Source of the DNA: Bacillota bacterium
GTDB taxonomy: Bacteria; Armatimonadota; HRBIN16
Length of the DNA: 47,798 nucleotides
Direction of reading: 5' to 3'
Assembly (NCBI GenBank): GCA_023511455.1
Contig: JAIMBJ010000028.1
Location: 1 to 47,798, forward strand
Both the position numbers and the translations under genes were made by a program. Below, piece by piece: positions 24,889 to 32,847 of the stretch. The notes beneath the pieces were generated by a model. That model ran no database searches. It was not told where the DNA came from and saw only the letters and a program-made list of their open reading frames with translations. Positions within the stretch are counted from its first letter, which is position 1. The number at the start of each line of letters is the position of its first letter.

Positions 24889-26922
24889 CTAAATCTCCTC
24901 CAGGTACATTTCTGTAGCACGGACGATGCGGTCAAACCACCCACCGGATGGGTCAACCAGCGGTATCCACCAGAAGGTGGGGCGATGGTCAGTGTGTACG
25001 AGCCCTTCTGAGACCAGGATGGCCTGTCGCACCAGCTCCATTTTGCGCAGTTCCGCCTGTCGTTCGATCTCTGCCACCCTCTGGCGGGCCCGCTGGTTCT
25101 GCTCACCACGCTCCAGCAGCTGGCGCTGAGGTTTCAAGCGGGCGACCTCTGCCCGGGCTTCAGCTATCCATTCGCGCCGTTGCTGCAGTTCTCTGTCGAA
25201 GCTCTTGCGAGCCTCCTCGTGGCGACGAATCTCCTCGTGGATACGTTCTACTTCCGGTCCGGTGGTGATGTCCCGTTGCGCCAGCTCCCACAGCCTCTCT
25301 TTCAGGGGCATGATGGTCTGCCGATAGTTTTCGCCTTTTGCCCGCTCAATCCTCTGGTACTCCTGTTTCCACTGTTCTATCTGTCCGTAGAGAGCGTGGA
25401 TACGCTGGTGAATCTCTTCCGCCTGTCGGCGCAGGTCGCGCAGCAGGCTCATGTGCCTGTCATACTCCTCGCGCAGAGCGCGCCATTGTTCGCCCTCTCG
25501 CTCCGAAAGGAACTCCAGCACCTCACGCGGACTGGTCAGCTGGCGAATCGTTTCCAGCAATGCCTTTTGTTCAGCTACCACCTCGCGCCAGCGGAAGGAG
25601 AACTCGTTGGTGCATATCTGACGCTTGCCGAAGGCGTTTGCCAGATGGTCGGGCAGGTTGAGCGTTGCGCATATCTCGCCACCCATGGTGTCCCATGTGG
25701 GGTAGACCAGCCTCAGGATGGGATGGAGGTTCCACTCGACGCCGTGCTCGCGCAGATACTGGTTCATCTTTCGCGTGCGCCAGATGTAAGGCGAACCGCC
25801 TTCGTTCATCACGAACAAGAACTCCCGCGCCAGCATGGAGACCAGTGTCACCGCTTTGCCTACCAGAGTAACGCCCGAATCAAAGTGCTGCTGGAGCACC
25901 TGAGCGAGTTCTGCAACGGAGTGTGCAGGTCGCTCCAGAGGAATGGTGATGGGGTCTTCGGTTTCGATAACCAGCCATCTATCGGTAATGCGAACGGTTC
26001 CACGTCCGCGCTGGGGAACAATCAGGTCAAACGGGATGGCGCCCTCCCCAAAACGTTCCAGCGTGTAGATTTCGGAGTCCGCCACTGCGAGATTGTACGC
26101 CTCTTCCGCGACGGCACGGGTCTGAGGATTCAGGAAGATGTCCGCCAGCTGGAAGCGAGGCAGGCTGGAGGTTTCGGGAGACAGTTTCAACAGATTTGCA
26201 GAACAGTTTGTGGTGACGTTGTCCACAGGCGCGCCGAGCATGGCAAAGAAACGGGGGAACAACCATTGATATAGCGCGCTCAAACACTGGTCCGGATACT
26301 GTCTGGCGAACTCATTGATCCAGTCGAGAATCCGGTCTGCCACTGCGACGCGGGCTTTCTCGCGATGCTCCGGGGATAGCATCTTCAGGCTCTCCTCAAA
26401 GCCCCACTGCAAGAGCTCCAGCAGTGGCTCCTTCACATGGTTCAGGCAGACCTCATGCACGATCACGGAACGATATCCGGTGTGAACGAGCCCACGCCAG
26501 CCCCATGCTTCGGTCATACGGTCTGTAAATGTTTGCTCGCCGTCGGGATGCCATTTAGCCACCTTGTCGAACGCCACACCAGCGTTCACGTATCGCTGGC
26601 GGGTGGGAATCACCTCCGCGCCGAACAGACAGGATAACTCACCAGCAGCGGACCACAGGTCGCGCGTTGTCCCGTCGTTGTGCGGCAGTGTGATGATTTC
26701 ACGGTCGGTCTGGACGGTGCGAGGGAGTTTTGCGAAATAGTCCGTGCAGTGCACGCACAGCAAGAAAGGAAAGCGAAAGCCTGCCTCTTGCGCCAGGCGG
26801 TTAAGCACTGCTTTCATCGGCTCGTCCCAGAAAACGGTTTGTCCGAGAGCGAGGAGGGTGGCGTTAGGATAGCGTTCCTGCAGTTCAGACAACACTTTCG
26901 TGACGGATGGATGCATATTCAT
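24889..26922 (-). CDS. Unrecognised 677-aa protein with long coiled coil
   Basis: I do not recognise this protein. The first ~440 residues look globular, with ALGQTVFWDEPMKAVL near the start and conserved-looking C/H residues (CVHCTDYF; LPHNDGTTRD). From about 445 to 630 there is a charged heptad-rich region, probably coiled coil. The last ~40 residues (RPTFWWIPLVDPSGGWFDRIV) are again globular. There is no signal peptide. ATG at 26922 is preferred because GGGAGA precedes it; another ATG lies 18 bp upstream. It heads the operon with rfaE2, the Ntn hydrolase, G1PDH-like enzyme and cyclophilin, so a role in sugar-phosphate or envelope metabolism is possible. Confidence 0.65.
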   Translation of the reverse strand: MNMHPSVTKVLSELQERYPNATLLALGQTVFWDEPMKAVLNRLAQEAGFRFPFLLCVHCTDYFAKLPRTVQTDREIITLPHNDGTTRDLWSAAGELSCLFGAEVIPTRQRYVNAGVAFDKVAKWHPDGEQTFTDRMTEAWGWRGLVHTGYRSVIVHEVCLNHVKEPLLELLQWGFEESLKMLSPEHREKARVAVADRILDWINEFARQYPDQCLSALYQWLFPRFFAMLGAPVDNVTTNCSANLLKLSPETSSLPRFQLADIFLNPQTRAVAEEAYNLAVADSEIYTLERFGEGAIPFDLIVPQRGRGTVRITDRWLVIETEDPITIPLERPAHSVAELAQVLQQHFDSGVTLVGKAVTLVSMLAREFLFVMNEGGSPYIWRTRKMNQYLREHGVEWNLHPILRLVYPTWDTMGGEICATLNLPDHLANAFGKRQICTNEFSFRWREVVAEQKALLETIRQLTSPREVLEFLSEREGEQWRALREEYDRHMSLLRDLRRQAEEIHQRIHALYGQIEQWKQEYQRIERAKGENYRQTIMPLKERLWELAQRDITTGPEVERIHEEIRRHEEARKSFDRELQQRREWIAEARAEVARLKPQRQLLERGEQNQRARQRVAEIERQAELRKMELVRQAILVSEGLVHTDHRPTFWWIPLVDPSGGWFDRIVRATEMYLEEI

Positions 26923-26969
26923 TACGAAGTCTCCCATCATTTTCCGTTGGCGACAATAACAGCGTTATG

Positions 26970-26999
26970 ATTATAGTCTATCCAGAGGGGCACAGGCAA
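26970..26999 (-). promoter_or_regulatory. Sigma70-type promoter for the five-gene operon
   Basis: On the minus strand TTGCCT (26999-26994) and TATAAT (26975-26970) are 18 bp apart. They lie about 48 bp upstream of the proposed ATG at 26922. The -10 is a perfect match. Confidence 0.65.
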
Positions 27000-27018
27000 G
27001 GGTCTTGTGGAGGGAGTA

Positions 27019-27045
27019 CTCCCCTCTCTGCGCAGGAGAGGGGAG
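27019..27045 (-). terminator. Hairpin terminator after oxidoreductase gene
   Basis: CTCCCCTCTC (27019-27028) and GAGAGGGGAG (27036-27045) are perfect complements with a 7-base loop, just beyond the stop of the oxidoreductase at 27051. No T-run follows, so it may also insulate the next promoter. Confidence 0.55.
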
Positions 27046-27050
27046 GATAC

Positions 27051-27899
27051 TTACAGAGTTACCCACGCGCCTCCCTCTTGCTGGGAGCGATTGCTGGCAT
27101 CCAGAATGCGCACCACTTCGAGTGCTTCCTGGGGCGACACTGGCGATTGCGTCGTCTTAAAAAACTGCACTGCCATTTTCATCAGGTTCAGGTAGAAGCC
27201 GTTATAGTCTTTGACGGTCTCCACGTGGTAGGTGTTGCCGACCTTTGCACCAAAGACCCAGGGGAACACGTTCCACATGTTTTCGCAGTCATGCACTTCC
27301 ACCATGGCGCGTCGTCCATCCGCGTACTCGATGGCGAGGAACCGGCTGGCTGGTGTACCGACATCAGCCACTCGCGTTGCGCCGGTGCCCATCAGCCCCA
27401 CGATGAGCGCGACCGTATGCACGCCGTAACCCATCCACTCGCCCATGCCGCGCGCGAAGGCTTCGGAAATGGTGCCGCCGAGCTGAGGGCGCATGGCTTC
27501 CAGTTCCACGGCGAACCGCAGGGCACTGGAAGAGGTGATCGGCGTGCCATACTGCTGTGCCATCTGCACGATTTTCTCAGCGTCGGGCAGGATGGGGGAG
27601 AGCAACTTGTCGATGAAAGTCGGTTTGCCTGCAGGCAGCACCTGTTCACACAACGCGAGGTGGTCTGCCAGATTATCCGGCGCCAGCACCATGATGACGT
27701 CTGCGGATTCTATTACCTCCGCAATGGAGCCTTTGCGCTCCACACCATTTTTGGCGCACCAGTCCTCTCCTGTTGGATGGCTTTCCCATGCAGCAACCAC
27801 CCGCACATCCTCGCTGGCAAGGTCTTCATGGAGCAGCTTCAGGAAGGTATTCGCGTGAAAGTTGTTCAGGTGATGGTCTACAAAGCCAATTTTCAGCAT
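27051..27899 (-). CDS. Gfo/Idh/MocA-like oxidoreductase
   Basis: This 282-aa protein is shorter than the other two Gfo/Idh/MocA members here. It has a Rossmann start (MLKIGFVDHHLNNFHANTF), a DVIMVLAPDNLADH strand and the 'FIDKLLSPIL' segment where the usual EKP signature is replaced by DK-L. That lysine could still be catalytic. The C-terminal domain is short. The ATG at 27899 follows GGAGGA. It is divergent from the marR gene. The altered motif suggests a non-canonical reaction; the family call is from overall layout. Confidence 0.75.
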   Translation of the reverse strand: MLKIGFVDHHLNNFHANTFLKLLHEDLASEDVRVVAAWESHPTGEDWCAKNGVERKGSIAEVIESADVIMVLAPDNLADHLALCEQVLPAGKPTFIDKLLSPILPDAEKIVQMAQQYGTPITSSSALRFAVELEAMRPQLGGTISEAFARGMGEWMGYGVHTVALIVGLMGTGATRVADVGTPASRFLAIEYADGRRAMVEVHDCENMWNVFPWVFGAKVGNTYHVETVKDYNGFYLNLMKMAVQFFKTTQSPVSPQEALEVVRILDASNRSQQEGGAWVTL

Positions 27900-27982
27900 A
27901 TCGTCCTCCGGTTCTGTTTTTTCGGGCAGTTTCCAACTTCTGCGTTGCTGGAACACCCTCCTGCTGAGGTTATTCAATCCGT

Positions 27983-28011
27983 TTGCACAAGTGAACTGGT
28001 TTTGATATACT
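27983..28011 (+). promoter_or_regulatory. Sigma70-type promoter for marR-iscS unit
   Basis: TTGCAC (27983-27988) and TATACT (28006-28011) are 17 bp apart. An imperfect palindrome centred on CTAG (TTTATCTAGAGTAA, from 28011) directly follows the -10 and could be the regulator's own operator. Confidence 0.6.
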
Positions 28012-28053
28012 TTATCTAGAGTAAGCAAAATCACGGAAGCGGGTGAACACGCG

Positions 28054-28599
28054 ATGGGAAAAGCAGAAAGGGATTACGAGTACGCGGTGCGTGTGTCCAG
28101 CCTGTTCGCACAAATCATGACCAAGAGCCTGAGCGAGCGGCTGGTTGCGGAGTTAACCCATGAGGAAATCACCCTGCCGCAGTTACAGGCGATGCGCTAT
28201 ATCTGGCTGCATCGCAACGCGACGGTTGGCGAGGTGGCAGAGGGGCTGGATATCAGCTATCCCTCGGCAACCAACATGCTGAACCGGCTTGTTCGCAAGG
28301 GATTGGTGACGCGGCATGGTAACCCCGCCGACAGACGTTTCGTGGAGGTTCAGCTTACCGAAAAAGGTGAGCGTCTGACGCGCCAGGTTGAGGAAGAGCG
28401 GACGGCCCGTCTGAAGCAGGTACTGGATGAAATGTCGCCAGAGGAGCGGCAAGCGCTGATCGAGGGGCTCACGGCGTTTATCCTCACGGCGGTGGCAAAC
28501 GACAAGCAGATGATTGAGGAAATCTGCCTGCGCTGTGGGGTTCAGGCAAACGGCAAGTGCCCGATTAGCGAGACGTATCCTGCTGTTGGTTGTCGGTAG
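28054..28599 (+). CDS. MarR family transcriptional regulator with C-terminal cysteine cluster
   Basis: This 181-aa protein has a winged-helix MarR core: helix-turn-helix around VGEVAEGLDISYPSATNMLNRL (58-79) and the wing RHGNPADRRFVEVQLT (87-102). A helical dimerisation region follows. The C-terminal tail holds four cysteines: C158-x2-C161-x7-C169 and C180, next to last. Classical MarR proteins lack this tail, so it could bind a metal, a Fe-S cluster or act as a thiol switch. The next gene, 7 bp downstream, is a cysteine desulfurase, which suggests a role in sensing sulfur or iron status. Confidence 0.88.
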   Translation: MGKAERDYEYAVRVSSLFAQIMTKSLSERLVAELTHEEITLPQLQAMRYIWLHRNATVGEVAEGLDISYPSATNMLNRLVRKGLVTRHGNPADRRFVEVQLTEKGERLTRQVEEERTARLKQVLDEMSPEERQALIEGLTAFILTAVANDKQMIEEICLRCGVQANGKCPISETYPAVGCR

Positions 28600-28606
28600 T
28601 CCTCCG

Positions 28607-29764
28607 ATGCAGTTACCGGTCTATCTGGACCATTCGGCGACAACGCCCGTGGCATCGGAAGTGCTGCAGGCGATGCTACCGTTCTTGGAGCGCGCTTATG
28701 GGAACCCGTCTGCTATCTACACGTTAGGGCAGGAAGCGCGAGAGGCGGTCGAGCGCGCCCGCGAGCAGGTTGCCAGACTGGTCAACGCCGATGCCGACGA
28801 AGTGTTCTTCACCAGCGGCGGCACCGAAAGTGACAACTGGGCAATCAAAGGTGTTGCGCGGGCATGGGGTGAACGCAAGAATCACCTGATTACCACTCCC
28901 ATTGAACATCATGCGGTACTGGAGGCGTGCGAAGCGTTGCGCGAGATGGGCTGGGAGATTACTTTTGTGCCTGTGGATGGCACCGGGCTGGTAGACCCCG
29001 ACGATGTACGCCGTGCTATCACACCGCGCACAGGGCTTATCACGGTCATGCACGCCAACAACGAAGTGGGCACTGTCGAACCCATTGCAGAGATCGGTGC
29101 TATAGCCCGCGGGCACGGTATACCGTTCCATACCGACGCTGTACAAACGGTGGGCAGGGTACCGGTGGATATCGAAGTGCTGAACGCCGACCTGCTCACT
29201 ATTTCCGCGCACAAGCTGTACGGGCCTAAAGGAGTGGGCGCGCTCATCGTTCGTCGCGGTACGCCGATACGGCCTTTGCTGGACGGCGGCGGTCAGGAGC
29301 GTGGGCGGCGCGGCGGGACCTACAACGTGCCGGGCATTGTGGGGCTGGGAGCAGCCGCAGAGCGGGCGATGCGTACTGGCGCTGAAGAGACGGAGCGCAT
29401 TCGCTCTCTGAGAGACCGGCTGGTGGCGGGTATCATGGAGCGCGTGCCCGATGCTATCCTGACAGGACATCCGGTACAACGGCTACCCAACAACGCCCAC
29501 ATCGCCTTTGCCGACGTGGAGGGCGAGTCGTTGGTGTTGTCGCTGGATGCGGTGGGTATCTACTGCTCGGCAGGGGCGGCCTGTTCATCGGGAGACGCTG
29601 AGCCTTCGCATGTGCTGGTGGCGATGGGCATTGAGCCCCGTCTGATCGAGGGTTCGGTGCGATTTACTTTGGGCAAGGATAACACGGAAGAACAGATAGA
29701 CTACACGATTGAGCAGGTAGCAAGGGCGGTGCAAAAGCTTCGCTCGCTACGGGTTCGGGCGTAG
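28607..29764 (+). CDS. Cysteine desulfurase (NifS/IscS family)
   Basis: This 385-aa PLP enzyme begins YLDHSATTPV. It carries the PLP lysine Lys203 in SAHKLYGPKG, the HTDAVQ cofactor strand (175-180) and the active-site Cys326 in SAGAACSSG. It removes sulfur from cysteine to supply Fe-S clusters or thio-modified tRNA. The ATG at 28607 has a poor ribosome site and sits 7 bp after marR, so it is likely translationally coupled to it. Its 3' end overlaps the convergent nucleotidyltransferase by 18 bp. No IscU is nearby. Confidence 0.93.
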   Translation: MQLPVYLDHSATTPVASEVLQAMLPFLERAYGNPSAIYTLGQEAREAVERAREQVARLVNADADEVFFTSGGTESDNWAIKGVARAWGERKNHLITTPIEHHAVLEACEALREMGWEITFVPVDGTGLVDPDDVRRAITPRTGLITVMHANNEVGTVEPIAEIGAIARGHGIPFHTDAVQTVGRVPVDIEVLNADLLTISAHKLYGPKGVGALIVRRGTPIRPLLDGGGQERGRRGGTYNVPGIVGLGAAAERAMRTGAEETERIRSLRDRLVAGIMERVPDAILTGHPVQRLPNNAHIAFADVEGESLVLSLDAVGIYCSAGAACSSGDAEPSHVLVAMGIEPRLIEGSVRFTLGKDNTEEQIDYTIEQVARAVQKLRSLRVRA

Positions 29765-30145
29765 TTCGGCGGGAGGTTCACCCCACACGGAGATGCTGTC
29801 TTTCAGCATCGCCTGCCAGGTAGACCATACCGATTGAAACTCCTCCTCGGTCAGTACCTGCGGCTCCAAACCGCGCAGTCCGAAGGTGCGCTTGACAATA
29901 GCGAAGGCGTCGTCGCGCGGTGTGCCAGCGTAAACTACCAGAACGTCGATATCGCTGAAGGCAGTGTAGTTACCCCTGGCATATGAGCCGAACAACACCA
30001 CCCAGCGCACCGGCAGGTTCTGTAGCAGCTGAGGTATTCTGGCGCGGAGTAACTCCAGTACCTCTTCTCGGGTATACTCAGGCGAGAAGACCTTCACGGA
30101 ACTCGAGGATGGCTTGCGCATAGTCGGCTCTGCGCTGCGTTCCAT
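29747..30145 (-). CDS. Minimal nucleotidyltransferase (MNT domain)
   Basis: This 132-aa protein has the polymerase-beta-like nucleotidyltransferase motif VLFGSYARGNYTAFSDIDVLV (G-S-x10-D-x-D, about 50-70). MNT proteins are often antitoxins of HEPN toxins (MntA/HepT type), which they silence or AMPylate. No HEPN gene is adjacent: it starts exactly at the prfA stop (TAATG) and its end overlaps iscS. It may therefore be an orphan, or act on another target. Another in-frame ATG lies 24 bp downstream. Confidence 0.85.
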   Translation of the reverse strand: MERSAEPTMRKPSSSSVKVFSPEYTREEVLELLRARIPQLLQNLPVRWVVLFGSYARGNYTAFSDIDVLVVYAGTPRDDAFAIVKRTFGLRGLEPQVLTEEEFQSVWSTWQAMLKDSISVWGEPPAELRPNP

Positions 30146-31230
30146 TATCCTGCTCGAACCAGTTCCTCATCGGCGACCGCCTGCTGGAGTTTGCGCGCCT
30201 GATCCTCGGCGATGAGCGCGTCCACGAAGGGCTGAATGTCGCCGTCCAGTATCTCCTGAAGGTTATAGATGGTCAGTCCGATACGGTGGTCGGTCACACG
30301 CCCCTGCGGATAGTTGTAGGTGCGGATTTTCTCACTGCGGTCTCCTGTGCCGACCTGCGATTTGCGGGTGGCGGAGCGCTCGGCTTCCAGTTGCTGCCGT
30401 TGAAGGTCATAGAGGCGCGTGCGTAGCATACGCAAGGCTTTTTCGCGGTTCTGCAGCTGGGATCGTTCGTCCTGACACGTGACCACGATGCCCGTCGGTT
30501 TATGCAGGATGCGCACGGCGGTTTCGTTCTTCTGCATGTGCTGTCCGCCGGCACTGCCTGCGCGGAAGGTGTCTATTTCCAGGTCTTCGGGATTAATCTC
30601 CACCTCCACCTCTTCCGCTTCAGGGAGAACGGCAACGGTGGCAGCGGATGTATGGATGCGTCCGCTACTCTCGGTAACGGGTACTCGCTGTACCCGATGC
30701 ACGCCGCTTTCGTATTTCAGCGCACTGTACGCCCCCTTGCCTTCGATGAGCATGACGATTTCCTTATACCCGCCGATGCCCGTTTCCTGGACATCCAGAA
30801 TCTCATACTTCCAGCCGCGGCGCTCGGCGTAGCGCATGTACATCCTCGCCAGCTCTGCAGCAAACAGAGCGGCCTCCTCCCCGCCTGTACCGGCGCGGAT
30901 TTCCAGGAGCACGTTGCGCTCGTCGTTAGGGTCTTTGGGCAGGAGCATGAGTCGCAGCTGATGCTCCTGTTGTTCGCGCAGCTCTTTGAGCGTGTTCAGC
31001 TCCTCCTGCGCGAGGTCGTGCATCTCCGGGTCGTCCAGCAGAGCTTCTGCCTCCTCGATGCGCTTTAGCGTGGTTCTGTATTCGCGAAACGCCTGCACCA
31101 GCGGTTCCAGCTCAGCGTGCGCTTTGCCCAGCCTTTGCAGCTCCTTCGGGTCAGAAGCAACTTGCGGGTCGGCAAGAGCCTGTTCTATCTGTTCGAAACG
31201 CTTTTCAACCTCTTCCAGGCGCGATAACAC
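30145..31230 (-). CDS. prfA: Peptide chain release factor 1
   Basis: This 361-aa protein is full-length RF1. The peptidyl-hydrolysis motif GGQ is at 228-230 (SAGGQHMQKNETAVRI) and the stop-codon-reading P-x-T is PVT at 184-186. It releases nascent peptides at UAA and UAG. The start is GTG at 31230, preceded by GGAAGGAGGAG. The promoter TTGCAT-17-TATAAT lies upstream. The stop overlaps the MNT gene start by one base. Confidence 0.97.
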   Translation of the reverse strand: MLSRLEEVEKRFEQIEQALADPQVASDPKELQRLGKAHAELEPLVQAFREYRTTLKRIEEAEALLDDPEMHDLAQEELNTLKELREQQEHQLRLMLLPKDPNDERNVLLEIRAGTGGEEAALFAAELARMYMRYAERRGWKYEILDVQETGIGGYKEIVMLIEGKGAYSALKYESGVHRVQRVPVTESSGRIHTSAATVAVLPEAEEVEVEINPEDLEIDTFRAGSAGGQHMQKNETAVRILHKPTGIVVTCQDERSQLQNREKALRMLRTRLYDLQRQQLEAERSATRKSQVGTGDRSEKIRTYNYPQGRVTDHRIGLTIYNLQEILDGDIQPFVDALIAEDQARKLQQAVADEELVRAG

Positions 31231-31259
31231 GGGTGATACTCTCCTCCTTCCGCAACAGA

Positions 31260-31288
31260 ATTATATCCTGAAAGGGGGAGAGATGCAA
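31260..31288 (-). promoter_or_regulatory. Sigma70-type promoter for prfA
   Basis: On the minus strand TTGCAT (31288-31283) and TATAAT (31265-31260) are 17 bp apart, 30 bp upstream of the GTG start. This is one of the best matches in the window. Confidence 0.7.
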
Positions 31289-31294
31289 AGTCTG

Positions 31295-31323
31295 TCGACT
31301 CATCGGCACGGAGCACGTATAAT
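31295..31323 (+). promoter_or_regulatory. Sigma70-type promoter for TPR gene
   Basis: TCGACT (31295-31300) and TATAAT (31318-31323) are 17 bp apart. It would give a leader of about 65 nt before the TPR ATG at 31395. It abuts the divergent prfA promoter. Confidence 0.6.
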
Positions 31324-31394
31324 GGATTACACCAGTAACCTTTCGCCTGTTGCGCATGTCGATACTGATGAAATGCAGTGTAGGGGGTGACGTC

Positions 31395-31805
31395 ATGGCA
31401 GACGCTCAGCAATGGCTGGAAGAGGGAATGGAACTGTTCAAGCAGGGGCGTTACGAAGAGTGCATCGAGCGCATGTACTGGGTGCTTCAGAAAGATGCAC
31501 AGCACTATACGGCATGGTTTTATGTGGGGGCGGCGTACGCTCAGATGCATGACTACGAGAACGCCGCCCATGCTTTTTTCAAAGCAGCCGAGATACAACC
31601 CGATTCCTACCGGGCGCACTACAACCTTGGCGCGGCTTACGAAGCACTGGGTTCCTATATGGAAGCCGAAATGGAATACGAGCAGGCGCTGCAGCTGAAT
31701 CCCGAATATGAGAACGCGAAAAAGGGTCTCATGCGGCTGCGCCAGCTGCATCGGGAGACCTACCGGAAGTCGCCGTGGGACCAGCCTCAGCAGCCACAGG
31801 TTTGA
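31395..31805 (+). CDS. TPR repeat protein
   Basis: This 136-aa protein consists almost entirely of tetratricopeptide repeats: AWFYVGAAYAQMHDYENAAHAFFKAAEIQPDS split over about 39-70 and the following AHYNLGAAYEALGSYMEAEMEYEQALQLNP. An N-terminal partial repeat precedes them. TPRs mediate protein-protein contacts. The ATG at 31395 follows GGGGGTGA; an in-frame ATG 45 bp upstream has no ribosome site. The last 19 bp overlap the convergent pseudouridine synthase gene. Confidence 0.88.
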   Translation: MADAQQWLEEGMELFKQGRYEECIERMYWVLQKDAQHYTAWFYVGAAYAQMHDYENAAHAFFKAAEIQPDSYRAHYNLGAAYEALGSYMEAEMEYEQALQLNPEYENAKKGLMRLRQLHRETYRKSPWDQPQQPQV

Positions 31806-32554
31806 GCAGGTAACTCAACAGCGCGGTAGAGTTCGGCAACCTCTTCTGCGGTGAGGTATCTCCAGGCACCAACCGGCAAGTTGCGCAAGGTGAGCGGTCC
31901 GAACCGCTCGCGGTGCAGGCGCACAACCGGATGTCCGACCGCCTGACACATGCGCTTGACCTGTCGCTTGCGCCCTTCGTGGATGGTCAGGCGAAGAAGG
32001 GTCGTCTTGCGGTCGGTGAGGTAGCGTACTTTCTGCACCTGCGCCGGGGCAGTGATGCCGTCTTCCAGCTGAACGCCTTTCTTCAGACGACAGATGGCTT
32101 CCTCTCCGGCCTCTCCGCGTACCTCCACCAGATAGGTCTTCGGTACGCCGTAGCGTGGGTGCATCAGGCGGTGAGCAAGGTCGCCATCGTCGGTAAGAAG
32201 CAGCGCACCTGTGGTATCCGCGTCCAGACGCCCGACGGGAAATACAGGCGCGCTAACCCCCTGCAGCAGGTCCGTCACCGTGCACGTGGCATGTGGGTCG
32301 CGGCGGGTGGTCATCACGCCTGCAGGCTTGTGCAGAAGGATGTAGGTGTGCTGTTTCGGCAGTTGTAGCCGCTTGCCGTCTACCTCGATGACGTCGGATT
32401 GGGGATTTGCCCGTGTGCCCAGCTGGGTGACCACCTGTCCGTTCAGGCGCACTCGCCCCTGCAGGATAAGCTGTTCACACGCCCGTCGCGAGCCATAGCC
32501 CGCCTGCGCCAGGATTTTCTGCAAACGCTGCAACTGATTGCTCATGTTCTGCAT
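31787..32554 (-). CDS. rluB: RsuA/RluB-family pseudouridine synthase
   Basis: This 255-aa protein has an N-terminal S4 RNA-binding domain (LQKILAQAGYGSRRACEQLI, about 10-30) and a catalytic domain with VGRLDADTTGALLLTDDGD (catalytic Asp about 112) and HEGRKRQVKRMCQAVGHPV. It modifies uridine in ribosomal RNA; RluB (23S) is a better guess than RsuA or RluF. Start is ATG 5 bp after the feoA stop with no ribosome site, so coupling is likely. It is the last gene of the feo operon. Confidence 0.9.
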   Translation of the reverse strand: MQNMSNQLQRLQKILAQAGYGSRRACEQLILQGRVRLNGQVVTQLGTRANPQSDVIEVDGKRLQLPKQHTYILLHKPAGVMTTRRDPHATCTVTDLLQGVSAPVFPVGRLDADTTGALLLTDDGDLAHRLMHPRYGVPKTYLVEVRGEAGEEAICRLKKGVQLEDGITAPAQVQKVRYLTDRKTTLLRLTIHEGRKRQVKRMCQAVGHPVVRLHRERFGPLTLRNLPVGAWRYLTAEEVAELYRAVELPAQTCGC

Positions 32555-32559
32555 GTGAA

Positions 32560-32841
32560 CTACGTTTCGGTATCGGGTTCCACGCGTACGGCTTTCGCGA
32601 GATGGTGGTCTATGGCAATCTGTGTGAAGCCGATTTGCAATACGTAGACTGGGAAACGTTGAACCACTTTCACACGGACACCTGGTACCACGCCCAAAGC
32701 CAGCAGCTTCTGTGCGATGGTATGGTCATGCAGTCGCAGCTCGCGCACGGTGCCCGCTTCACCCACGCGCAGGGCAGTCAGCGGGAGAGTATCTTCAGCG
32801 GACTCCTCCGGATGTCCACGCTGGCGGTGGCGTTTGCGCAT
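32560..32841 (-). CDS. feoA: FeoA-domain protein
   Basis: This 93-aa protein has an SH3-like FeoA domain: LTALRVGEAGTVRELRL, a LLALGVVPGVRVKVVQRFP turn and a closing IAIDHHLAKAVRV strand. FeoA binds FeoB and supports ferrous iron uptake. It lies 6 bp after the zinc-ribbon gene and 5 bp before the pseudouridine synthase gene. The first ~15 residues are charged and not FeoA-like, so the true start could be further in. Confidence 0.9.
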   Translation of the reverse strand: MRKRHRQRGHPEESAEDTLPLTALRVGEAGTVRELRLHDHTIAQKLLALGVVPGVRVKVVQRFPVYVLQIGFTQIAIDHHLAKAVRVEPDTET

Positions 32842-32847
32842 GGACTA

